Source: Limnomonas spitsbergensis (Eukaryota; Chlorophyta; Chlorophyceae; Chlamydomonadales). Taken from it: DNA of 64,000 nt. The notes beneath the pieces are model-generated. The model searched no databases and was not told where the DNA came from. It saw nothing but the letters and a program-made list of their open reading frames with translations. Shown here one piece after another: positions 33,452-43,088 of this stretch. The DNA lies in NCBI GenBank assembly GCA_037349105.1, contig JAYJMM010000116.1, positions 4,836,001 through 4,900,000 of the forward strand, given 5' to 3'. The position numbers and the translations under genes are program-made. Within the stretch, counting starts at the first letter, position 1. Each line of letters starts with the position of its first letter.

Positions 33452-34093
33452 CTGGGAAATAAATGAGAGGAAAACAACGGATAAGAGGGGGAGGGGGATA
33501 AGGTGGATATTTTCCTAAGTGAAGGGGAAGCATCTGATAGAGTGGGGGGGGTGGGGGGGGGCATGTTCCCAAGTGAGGGGTGAAAATCAGCTGGTGAAGA
33601 GGTGGGGGGGGCAGTTACCAAGTGAGGGGAACATTTGGTGTGTGTGGGGGGGGTGGAGGTGTGATGAGGTGTGTAGAGGTGGAGTTGGTGGTGTGGGCAA
33701 GGCGGGCACCTTCCTAAGGAAGGGAGGAAGCGACTGTGGGAGGGGCACTAAGCGGGGTTTAGGCTTAATTAATAACGGTTGTATAAGTTGTTACGTAAGA
33801 CATGTATGCAACGAGGGCAGGCTTTAAGAAAGAAAGAAAGAAAGCTACGCCCTATTGGGGCGTGGAAGTTAAGGAAACGCACGGTCACCCGTAATCTTAT
33901 TGAGCACCAGACACATGCATGCCCGCTGCTTGTGTAGTATGCTGCCAACCCACCCCTTCCTCATGGACTCACCCCTCAATGAATGACCTTCCCCCCACCA
34001 TCCACACATCACACATAAACGCGAGAGATGATGACAAGTCCCTGCATTACCTATGGACATCATGCTACTTATCCCCCATTTACTCACCCCCAC
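33452..34093. other. Intergenic or intronic sequence with G-rich tracts and a SINE-like repeat
   Basis: G runs occur at 33541-33560 and 33605-33655. A SINE-like element with (GAAA)n lies at 33826-33895 (listed separately). No exon is supported. Confidence 0.5.
33826..33895 (-). mobile_element. SINE-like short repeat ending in (CTTT)n
   Basis: The plus strand reads AAGAAAGAAAGAAAG, then CTACGCCCTATTGGGGCGTGG, then AAGTTAAGGAAAC. The GC-rich part can fold (CGCCC and GGGCG arms). Related copies are at 38392-38470 and 63918-63995 on the same strand and at 35435-35490 inverted. On the minus strand they end in a CTTT run, as SINEs with simple-repeat tails do. No tRNA-like head was found. Confidence 0.55.
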
Positions 34094-37000
34094 CTAGTTG
34101 GAAGAAGGGCGGGTCGACTCATCTCGCATGGGCTTCTCAGGAGCCGACTCTTGGAGGGCCTGCACACCATAGCATTCGTTGATCAATTGGACGCGAACGG
34201 CGAGAGTGGATGACACGAGCACGAAGCAGACATGGGGGGGTGGGCAGGCTATGCATGAGAAATGATACATCAATTGCCTTGACAGGAATATCCATGCATG
34301 ATGAATAGCCTCTCCCCTCCATGCCTTTGGTATCATCAGCAAGGTTGACGATCAGATGATGGGCAAGTACACCCCCACTCACCTGCAACACTTGCTTTGC
34401 TGATGGCCTGCCTTGGGGAGAGAAGTCCAAACAGCGCCGCAGAAGGGCGGCAAGCCAGGGAGGCAGGTCCTGAGGCAGGTCATGGGCCTGTCTGTTGTGG
34501 CTGATCTTGTTGTAGATCTGCATTATGTTCAGGCCTGCCATGGGATGCCAAGATGTGCAGCATCGTGCAGCCAAAGGCCCAAATGTCGGCAGCAGGACTG
34601 ATCAAGAGCTCTGCATTCATCTGCTCTGGGGACCTGTGTGTGTAAGAGGCGGGGTGAATGCATTGGTTTACTGTCTACCGTACTGTAAAGTACTGCCCCC
34701 TTGCCACCAGTGGTTGTGTCTAAGAAGTCAGCGTTCACGGTGTGCACCATCTACACATGCCCACAAGTAGACACAAATGCCGGCAATATGTGCTTGCCGT
34801 GTTGCTTCTAGGGTTCTTGTTATAATACGACTGATGCCAGAAACCGGAATGCATTCAAGCTATGCCCCATCTACCCTGACTGGCTGGCCCTAATGTAGTT
34901 ATAGGTGCCTACAGCATGCAACTGCCATGAGGCTCCTAGGGTTTCCATTATGACACATAGGGATAGCTCTGAGCTATTGATGTCCCATCTGCCCTGGCTC
35001 ACATGTAGTTGAAGGTGCCTGCAATCTGCGTTTGCCGCGTGGCTCCAAGCGTCCCATTGATAACGCGGCTGATGCCAAAGTCCGTCAAGACGGCATGGCC
35101 CTGTCGCGTGAGAAGCACGTTGTCAGGCTTGAGGTCCAGCACAGCCACACCCAGGCCATGCAGCTCCTCTAGGCCGTACACAATGTCGCGTGCAATACTG
35201 AGCGCTTCAGATAGGCTCAGCTTCCCCCCTGCCATAACATGAGGGCATTGCATGGGGCAGCAGTATGATGGATCACCCTGTCACATATACCAGGCGCAAG
35301 ATTGAGCCAAGAAATGGCACCTTGCTTCAACACACATTTGCAATGACATATCCACCTTTTGCGAGTCTCTGCAATGAGACTCTTGTTTGATGGTAACATC
35401 GCAGATGTGGCTTCGGCCCGGAGCTGAGCTACTCCCTTATACCGCACGCTCCTAGGGGGGCGTAGTTTTTTTCTTTCTTTCCACATTCTGAGCAAGTCTG
35501 ACTTATTACGAGGGGCTCGATCCAAAGTTTCATGTGCTGGGTAGCATATGGTGAGTTGAGGCTTGTGGTGCATGTTGCATCTGGTGAGGCAGGGGTGGGA
35601 ATGAGGGTTCATGCTCACCTGGTTGAAGGTCCAGGTGTGTCCGAAGGCTGGATGGGTACTTCGTCATGACAATGCAGAAGCGATCATCTTTGCGCGTGAT
35701 GCCAAGATAGCGACAAATGTAGTGGCACTCTCGTGTGACGTGCTTCAAGACCACTAGCTCGCGCTTGAGGGAGGCCACCAAGGGGCTGTCAGGGGAGCCG
35801 TCCGTCTGCTGGCCACGAGGCAAGGCAAGAGTCTTCACGGCAACCTGTATCCCAAAAGAGAGAGGCAGTGCTCAGGGGGAAGGAACAATACATGTGGGGT
35901 GCTTGGATCTTATATGAGCGGCTATCTTTCATTCTTTATTTATTTATTTCGTGCACTGCTTTCCAATACCGTAGTATCAGTCGAATTTGGTTTTATTCTG
36001 AATTCTTTTTGTTTTTACCCTAAATTTACACAGTCTCTTGATTGGTTTGAATGGTTAGTTTTTGTTTGGTGCCTAAATAAACAAATGTCAATGGTTGGTT
36101 TTATGAAACAAAATAATGAATTGTCTGGAAATTACCTAGGAAATTACCTGGAAAATCCCTACACATTGCCGCAGCCCCGCAGCTAGTATTGACAACCAGA
36201 AAGGAACCTCAAGCTGAAGATGTTACCGGGTAAGTAATATAAAACAAAATACGGGACCGCACCGGCAGTTCAATGTGCGGCTGCGCGGCTGCTGGGGCCC
36301 CGCCTCTCCCGGTGCATGTCCCGGAAACACCTCATCAGCTAACCAAGCAAATGTTGCAGCCCTTCCTACGTTTTTTGCCTTTGCACTAGAAAAGTGCTAA
36401 TAATCCCAACTGCCTCTTCATTCTTAAGACCGGGTACATATTGGTCGCAGTGGGCGCAGAATGGGGACGTAAAAGAGGGGGGCAGCTAACCCTGGTGGTA
36501 TGCAAAATATTTGGTTTTTGTTGTTGGCTTTTTATTTTGGTTCCGACCTGAAACTGTTGGTAGGTGTTTATGATTGGCTTTTAAATAAACAACATAAAAG
36601 CACAAATCCGACTGATACTAGGGCATGCCGTCCTAGCCGTCCTTTACCTTGAAGGAAAACCTTACCTCCTTCCCATGGAGCGTTCCATTCCAGACCTGGC
36701 CTGTCGCTCCCGCCTCGCTCAACAAGCTCTCAAGAGTCACGCTTTCGGGTGGTAAGACCATGCTCGCAACACCGGAAAGATTCCAACATCCAATACGTCC
36801 AAGCATGTCAAGCAGGTCTTGGTCAGGGGCAGCTACGGCGCCCGCCACCATCTCAGTAGCGGCAGAGGCTTGCATGAGGAGAGACATAAGCATATAGTTG
36901 GGACGCAGTTCTGTATCCGGTTTCTCCACCGTGGCCCTGCAGGTGGGGCAGCTCTTGCGGTTGCCGATGTCGGTCTTGAGGGGAAGCAGACGGATGCAGG

Positions 37001-37103
37001 CCTCACACACGGTGTGGCCGCATGTCAGTATAAGAGGCCGACGAACGGTCTCGTTGAATACATCCAAACATATAGGGCAACACGAGGCGTCGTCATTAGA
37101 CAT
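34094..37103 (-). CDS. RING finger - protein kinase fusion (KEG-like)
   Basis: Minus-strand exons: 36666-37103, 35619-35844, 35003-35228, 34383-34633, 34094-34159. Exon 1 starts MSNDDASCC and holds a C3HC4 RING finger (CPICL, CGHTVCEAC, CPTC at about residues 9-60), then the start of a kinase glycine loop. Exon 2 begins VAVK (ATP lysine). Exon 3 has the catalytic loop VLDLKPDNVLL, with Val-Leu replacing His-Arg, then DFG, and ends NYM, which joins exon 4 as NYMSPEQ. Exon 4 has ADIWAFGC and ends in a C-lobe. The RING-kinase order resembles KEG, a plant E3 ligase on endomembranes, but no ankyrin repeats are seen. Exon 4 needs one frame offset between 34530 and 34560. Exon 5 gives ALQESAPEKPMRDES and a stop; alternatively exon 4 may splice to 33451. 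About 400 residues. Confidence 0.8.
34740..35085 (-). repeat. Donor-side duplication of kinase exon 3, 3 copies of about 118 bp
   Basis: The real copy spans about 34984-35082 (SRVINGTL..., NYM, donor GTGAGC, then GGGCAGATGGG). Two decayed copies follow in the intron, at about 34866-34983 and 34746-34865. Each keeps the ISR-like start, a GGCAC or GGCAT step, a TAACTACAT- or CTACTTGT-like end, and a trailing AGATGG. Their frames are broken and their donors lost. Confidence 0.8.
35435..35490 (+). mobile_element. SINE-like short repeat, inverted copy
   Basis: The plus strand reads GGGGGGCGTAGTTTTTTTCT with a CTTTCTTT tail, the inverse of the element at 33826-33895. It lies in the intron between kinase exons 2 and 3. 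Confidence 0.45.
35845..36665. other. Kinase intron 1 with AT-rich islands
   Basis: The intron between exons 36666-37103 and 35619-35844. Two AT-rich stretches (about 35925-36130 and 36490-36610) with TTTATTTATTT and GGTTTT motifs contrast with the GC-rich surroundings and may be old insertions. No open frame of interest was seen. Confidence 0.5.
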
Positions 37104-38391
37104 CGGACTGAGCAAACGGAGCTGGCCGGGATGCGTGATAAGCGTGATGATGTTGATGGATGCAGATTGCAGATGCGATTCAGTTACGCGTATTATACGT
37201 GGATGGTCGATGTGGAACAAGCAAGTGGATGATGAGGCAACGATGTATCAGCCAGATAGAATGTTGAGAATTGAGACTGGGTAGGTTTGAGAATGTTATG
37301 ACGGAAGCCACTTTCCCACAGCTCGTCTTGGAATGGATGTCTGGGAAGGACCGTGGCGAAGCTGAGTGCGTGTCTAGGACGGGCCCACCGACCAGGGGGA
37401 AATAGCAACTACCATACGCTACAGGGGAGAGGATGTGTGGACGTAGATAGGGGAGAATAGGGAGACGCGTGCAGTGCGCGCTGCACGCGATATGACCAGA
37501 GCAACTTCGTTGACCGTAGGCGCATCTATTTGTGGTGTTGCAACACGCACGTGGTCTGCCTCGAGGAAGAAGCTGCATGTACCAACCGTCGAATTACAGT
37601 GACGCTCGAGGGCAACACAGTTGGTTCAAACTTGAAGCCCTAACCCGCCCTAAACCCCACCTGCGCAAAACGGCCATCGATGACGAGGCTGATTTCCGGC
37701 TGAGTGGAATGTGCCTCCTCGCCCTGCGCCCTCATTTATTTGCTTGGATTTAACCATGTCTGAGGCGCCGCCCCGTCCTGCAAAAACGGAGGCGAACACG
37801 AAAACACTATGGGTTGCGCATGTTGCCCTCGCCCCTCTGTCTGTGGCCTCCGTCGTCGGCTGAAAACAGACGAGCACATATAGGTAAGGCAATCGGATAC
37901 CAAGCGCTCGCACGGCCGCATCCTCTAACAACCTTCTACCAAACCCACGCCTGACCGTTGATTCCTGCGTGCTGGTATCCGATACTTCTCAGACGGGGCT
38001 TGTGTTCCAAACGCTCCCGGCGCCAACTTGCTCGAGGTGGCCTGCTATTTTATAGTCGATGGCTCTACCCATGTGGTCACTTATGATGGCAACTTTTAAA
38101 CTAAAACAATCACATGATCTGAACTTGCATGCCGCCCTCCATGCATCATCATGCACTCATTCCAGCACACCTTCCAGCTTCTGCCCCCATCTTGGCCACT
38201 GCTCAGTTCCTTACTAAGTTACCTTCCTCACTGAAAGTCTCTGCAACATGCACCTCATCCTTCTAGCAACAAGATGATGTTCGCAGAGCTAGCAGGGGAG
38301 CAAAAAGGGAGCGCCAGCTGTCTTGCTTGCTCATGCCGCATTGGACGACGACATTGATTTGAGGCCTGATGATCTGCTACCCCTAGTCTTT
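37104..38391. other. Upstream region of the RING-kinase gene, no gene recognised
   Basis: The frame of exon 1 stays open upstream to an ATG at 37220, so an earlier start is possible. Beyond that I see unique sequence without a convincing exon or promoter element. Short open frames on both strands at 37180-37930 look like chance. Confidence 0.4.
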
Positions 38392-38470
38392 GGTAAGAAA
38401 GAAAGAAAGCTACGCCCTATTAGGGTATGGAAGTTGAGGAAACAACGCAGCTTGCTGGGGCCTTAGCCAC
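38392..38470 (-). mobile_element. SINE-like short repeat
   Basis: The plus strand reads TAAGAAAGAAAGAAAG, CTACGCCCTATTAGGGTATGG, AAGTTGAGGAAAC, AACGCAGCTTG. It matches the element at 33826 and, over a longer stretch including CGCAGCTT and GGGGCCT, the one at 63918. Confidence 0.55.
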
Positions 38471-38532
38471 ATCCGCGCCGTGACCATTAGTTTATTTTCG
38501 GTAAGCTGGTGTGAAGGAGGATGGGAGACTGA

Positions 38533-38847
38533 ATGTCTGCTACATTCCGCCCCCTACCCAGGTATGCTGCTTGGGCTTATACAATCAACAGTGGTCTGCT
38601 CCTTAACCCAGCTATTGTGGGTTCCGGAGCAGAGGCCGCATCACTGTTCCACTCTGCTCGCGATACACTGCATCCCTTAACTGACGGTGATATACTGGGG
38701 GCATGCCCGTATGGCCATTCAATGTTGGTAGCATGTCAGTACGGTGGTGTGGCAGGAGAGGCGGCGCCAATTAAATGCGGAAAGAAAACCACGCCCGCAG
38801 CGGGTGAAAAGGTTGAGGAGGTTCCTCACCTTCAAGGTCTCATCTAA
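38533..38847 (+). CDS. Possible small protein, unrecognised
   Basis: A 104-codon frame from ATG to TAA, reading MSATFRPLPRYAAWAYTINS and continuing with ordinary composition (LLNPAIVGSGAEAASLFHSA). It has no repeats and no cysteine pattern that I recognise. It could be one exon of a larger gene, part of an old transposon, or chance; support is composition only. Confidence 0.25.
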   Translation: MSATFRPLPRYAAWAYTINSGLLLNPAIVGSGAEAASLFHSARDTLHPLTDGDILGACPYGHSMLVACQYGGVAGEAAPIKCGKKTTPAAGEKVEEVPHLQGLI

Positions 38848-39232
38848 TTGTTTAGGGCTGAGGGTCTCCCCTGTCCCTGATCCTCTTTGAATTCTGGTCA
38901 AAACCTAAGACTTCCTAAACGATTGAACCGAGACGTTATCCCTCAACCGTCAACCCCTTAAGTGAACCCTAAACAACCCTGAGCCCTTGAACAGGAAAGG
39001 CTGCTAGGTGGGTGTGTTAACAATATAACAACAACGCTCATGTACCGCATCCCTCTAATATGCCCTCTATGACCCTGTCCCCTTACCACCAGTGTTGCCA
39101 CCACCCCATCCTCAAAGGTTCAACAGCCTCAACGGGTGTGACGCATGTGGCCAAGGAAGCTATCAACCTCAGCAGGATGCAGGTGTGCCCACGCCCACCT
39201 TGAGCATGCGATGGAGGTGAGCATATTGCCTT
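38848..39232. other. Spacer without recognised features
   Basis: Unique sequence with scattered AACCCTAA-like words (38930-38980). No exon supported. Confidence 0.4.
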
Positions 39233-39722
39233 GGCCCATGCAGCCTTGGCCCATGCAGCTTTGGCACATGCAACCTTGGCCCAGGCTGCCTTGGTCCATG
39301 CAGCCTTGGCCCATGCAGCTTCGATCCATGCAGCATAGGCCCACGCAGCTTTGGCACATGCAGCCTTGGCCCATGCAGCCGTGGTCCATGCAGCCTTGGC
39401 CCATGCAGCTTCGACCCATGCAGCCTAGACCCACGCAGCCTTGGCCCATGCAGCCTTGGCCCATGCAGCCTTGGCCCACGCAGCCTAGGCCCATGCAGCC
39501 TCGGCCCATGCAGCCTTAGCCCATGCAGCCTTGGCCCATGCAGCCTTGGGTTTGCAGCCTTGGCCCATGCAGCCTTGGCCCATGCAGCCTAGGCCCATGC
39601 AGCCTTGGCACATGCAGCCTTGGCCCATGCAGCATTGGCCCATAGAGCCTTCGCCCATGCAGCCTTGGCCCATGCAGCCTAGGCCCATGCAGCCTTGGCC
39701 CATGCAGCCTTGGCCCATGCTG
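39233..39722. repeat. 15-bp minisatellite, about 33 copies
   Basis: The unit CAGCCTTGGCCCATG has variants TAGGCC, TTCGACC, CACGCAGC and GGCACATG. As 15 is divisible by three, open frames appear on both strands (PMQPW on plus, GQGCM on minus). One interruption at 39548-39560 (GGGTTTGCAGC) breaks the period. I treat it as a repeat, not a gene. Confidence 0.92.
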
Positions 39723-40208
39723 CGGTGCTTCTTTTACCTCCGTTTTGCCCTGTGGGCTGCAACCTCAATTGTAGCCAAGAAGGCGCCTCATGGGACTGGC
39801 TGCCTTTTTTTTTTTTTCAAGGCCACCATTGGCAGGCCATGTCTCGTGGCTGCCTTACACCTAGTTTCGGCAATGGGGACCGACTCTGGGCTGGTCTGCA
39901 GCTGGCAGTCCAAGCAGCATGGGCGCATGGCTGTTAGCATTTGGGGCATGTAGCTGGAGGATGGATTATCGCTGACATGTAGGTGACACGTAGGTGACAT
40001 GTGGCTGAGATGTCAAAATAAGTACTGGCTGTCAGTTGCTCTACCTCCTGCACAATTTATTTATGCATTCGTACGCAAGCTGTAGATTCATACTCAATTG
40101 GTAATTTCATACTGAGACAGTACATTCATGCTCATGCTGTCCAGTCATACACTCAAGCAGTACATTCATACACTCTAGCGGTACATTCAAAATCCCTACA
40201 GTGCCTCT
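39723..40208. repeat. Spacer with degenerate TACATTCATACTC repeats
   Basis: A poly-T run lies at 39808-39820. Short degenerate repeats of GTAGGTGACA occur at 39975-40010. Several copies of a string like GTACATTCATAC lie between 40080 and 40190. No gene seen. Confidence 0.5.
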
Positions 40209-40445
40209 ATGATGTTACCGAGCAGTGAGCACCCGCCCACCCCGTCGTCCGGCAAGGCCAAGCACAGGTGCTCCGCCAGCTACTACCAGTATTCATACAG
40301 CAGTGGCATTTATGACTTATCAGACAGGCTAATCAGCACATCTCTTACCTCAATCATGTTTCCAAGCAGAGCGGCTAACGCACCCGCCCGCCTGCCCACC
40401 CCCCCATCCGGCAGGGCCAAGCGCAGGCGCTCCGCCAGCGCCGCA
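40209..40445 (-). repeat. Donor-side duplication of the Ala-rich gene exon, 2 copies
   Basis: The exon end (minus strand GCTGGCGGAGCGCCTGCGCTTGG region, through NMIE and donor GTAAGA at 40349) has a second copy at 40209-40283. There GCTGGCGGAGCACCTGTGCTTGG and a GGTAACATCATAGAG end are followed by GC in place of GT. Spacing is about 157 bp. Confidence 0.75.
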
Positions 40446-41696
40446 CCCTCATAGCCCACTAGCCCGACGGAGCCCCTCAAGATCCCCGTCGCCGCACCCC
40501 CCGCTGGAGCACCTCCCAGCCGCTCAGGCGCCGCACCCCCAAATGGCACCGCAGCTGCCTGCACCTCCGCTGTCAGAGAGGAGCCTGTCAGCTCGGAGAC
40601 GGCGCGCCTGACGAGCCGGGCGGATATCGGAGCAAGGGAGGCTGCGCTGGTCCACAGGTGAGGCACGCACATCAGGCTCAGGAACCCCCCACCCCCAAAA
40701 CCGCCCAAGTCGAAGGCTCGGGAGCTGCTCCCGCTCCCGCCCCTGCTTAGGTCCCCGCCTCTGGCACTGATGCCACCTCTCTGCCCTCCAGGCACCTCAG
40801 TCTGCAACTGCATCTGCTGCTGCGGCGGCGGTTGCTGCTGCTGCATCTGCGTCTGCTGACGATGATGACCAGGACGAGGAGGTGGGTTAGCAGGCAGGCC
40901 TATAATGCGCACGACGATCTGCGTACAAAGAGTCTCGGCGAAAGGGACACTGGCAGCAGGAGACCTTCCGCCCGACGGGCCTGGGCCCGCCACACCTCTC
41001 GTGTCAGGCTGCGTTATCAACAGCCCCCCATCCATCACCGTGTCTCCATCCACGTCGACTGGCGCCGACGTTGCTCCTGCCAATCCCGCCGGCGCTGCCA
41101 AACCCGCTGCCGATGCAACCGCAGCTGATCCACTAGCCAATCCTGATCCGGGTCCCGAAATCGCCGCCGCTGCAGCTGGTCCCGCTGCAGAGTTCGCAGC
41201 CGATGCAGCGGGTCCTGCCATTGCGGTCAAGAGGAGCTCCCGCAGCATGCCCAGAGCCCCATCAGAGTAAAGCGCCGCCGCGACCGACGAGGCCACGCGC
41301 TGCGCACGTTGCTTAGGCTCGAGATCCAGAGAGAGAGCAGCGGATGCCGCAGCAGTACCATCAGCAGCAGGCAATATGTGTGAGAACGCGAGCCACACAA
41401 AGATCCCCATGCGCCGGACTGTAAGCGTCTGGTAGCTTCCTGTGAGTGAGGTATCAGACACCATGCGCTGTAACACAGGAGTTGGGATGCGCGCAGCCGG
41501 TGTCATGGGATCTCGATAAGGCGATCCTGTGCCCCCTCCTCACCTCCAGCAAGGCAGCACAGGTGTTTGTCGTATCCTCCTCATCTCCAGCACGGTGCAA
41601 CCCCTGTTGCTGTGCTCCCTTGAATTCTCCACTGGTTGATTTGATTCCACTTGGAAATGATGTCGAGAGGGGGCAGGGCAAGTCAGGAGGAGGACA
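40349..41696 (-). CDS. Ala/Gly-rich protein of unknown function, two internal exons
   Basis: Exon 41544-41696 (51 codons, acceptor TATGCAG, donor GTGAGG) joins in phase 0 to exon 40349-41467 (373 codons, acceptor GTTACAG, donor GTAAGA). The first ends TNTCAALLE. The second begins RMVSDTSLTGSYQTLTVRRM, has a hydrophobic patch FVWLAFSHILPA, a long low-complexity Ala/Pro/Gly region, a Gln/Pro stretch, then a more ordered end with LTSLVRRAVSEL-like helices and ERLRLALPDGGVGRR. Codon use is strongly GC-rich, unlike the nearby spacers. Neither gene end is identified and no family is recognised. Confidence 0.6.
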
Positions 41697-43088
41697 CTGC
41701 ATACACGAAAGTAACGCTTATCAGAATTGATGATAATAATAATAGATAAAATAATAAAACATAAAATTATAATAATACCGTAGATTTGATTTGCCTTCCC
41801 TCGGGTATCAATTAATTATTTCTTTTAATTCTGCCCTCGGGGCAAAATCAGTTGTTTAATGCTTCCTTCTGGGCAGATTTTTTTGAATAACTTAAGCAGC
41901 GGGTGCACATCACACCTTAGCCACTGGAAGGATTTAAATCAGATAGGCAGGCGGGCCCTTGAATGCAAGACAGCTCGTTTTCCAGCGGTGCAGCCCCCAA
42001 GCCAGAGTCGCGCACCTCGCAGGCAGACAGCACCAATCTAGCAGAAGGCACAGCCTGATGTGAGGCCAAAGGGAAGCGCCGCCAGGCCAGGACTACCGTC
42101 AGAGGGAGCGGCGGAGCTGGTGTAGAGGCAGCATGCCTAATTCAATTGGATCTGATTCCCCAGGCCATATGCCCTTTCTTATCTTAGAGAAAGGCATCCG
42201 CAGATAAAGGACATCGTGGAAAAGTGTGTATGCCGAGAGGCACCTGCATGGGAGGTACAGACACATAGCCAACGCTCAAGGACTCCTCTAAATGAACACG
42301 AAGTGGTGGCTGTCAAGCTCGACAGAGGCCACATAGGGGTCGGTAGAAGAGCTGGAGCAAGTGCCCTAGCGGCTGGGACGATAAAATATGTGAGTCGTGC
42401 TCACATGGCAGAGAGAGGGGATGCCGAGCGTGTGTACGCTCAGGCCATGCAGGCACGAGATTCGGGTTGTGCCAAAGACCCTGTTATACAATTTTCATGA
42501 GAACAAGAAGTTCTGAAGATACCAATGTGAAAGGCCAAATAGAGTGGCATGGTCAACAGGCATTGCCGAGTCCAGGAGCACAGCGAGCTGTCATCGCAGC
42601 CCCCATGCGTTCTCAGACATCCTCACTCCAACGGCCCCCCCACGGCCTCAGAGGGTCAACGCAGCCTCATGCGCTCCTTGACACACCTCCAGAAGAGCGA
42701 AGCAGCCTCGAGCACCTCCGCATGGCAAAGCAGCTGCCTATGCTCACTCGAACTCTCGCTCCTTGATTCGCCAATACATTCTTAAAATCTTGCTAACAGT
42801 AGAAGATACAGAGAGTGAATCCTCAATACAATATCCATCTCCACACCATGTATATATGTAAAATGTCCACACATTCGAGCTTTCACTTTCACGAGCTATC
42901 GAGCTTTGTTCTCTCTTTGTTTCCATTTCACGTCTGCTGCATTATTTGTAATATCATTTGTCAAGACTCCCCACGACTCTGGGTGGAAGTTTGGAGGTGG
43001 GAGGCTTCTTGTCAGGGCTTTCTCCTACTTGTGCTTTATGCCTTCCTCTGAGATCAGCTCATGACGCGATTTTCATTTTTGCAGGACA
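41697..43088. other. AT-rich and mixed spacer, no gene recognised
   Basis: 41730-41900 is strongly AT-rich (AATAATAATAG-like words). 42216-42800 has two moderately long plus-strand frames of mixed composition (one with GQQALPSPGAQRAV) that could come from an old retroelement, but I see no diagnostic motif. Confidence 0.4.

Noticed and set aside
37180..37931. Several 60-130 codon frames on both strands upstream of the RING gene
   Set aside because: Overlapping frames without a domain, splice fit or codon bias; likely chance.
39129..39718. PMQPW / GQGCM repeat protein
   Set aside because: Same reason: a 15-bp minisatellite open on both strands, without a credible flanking exon.
42216..42766. 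Copia-type retroelement polyprotein end
   Set aside because: Only a vague compositional likeness; no integrase, RT or RNase H motif seen.
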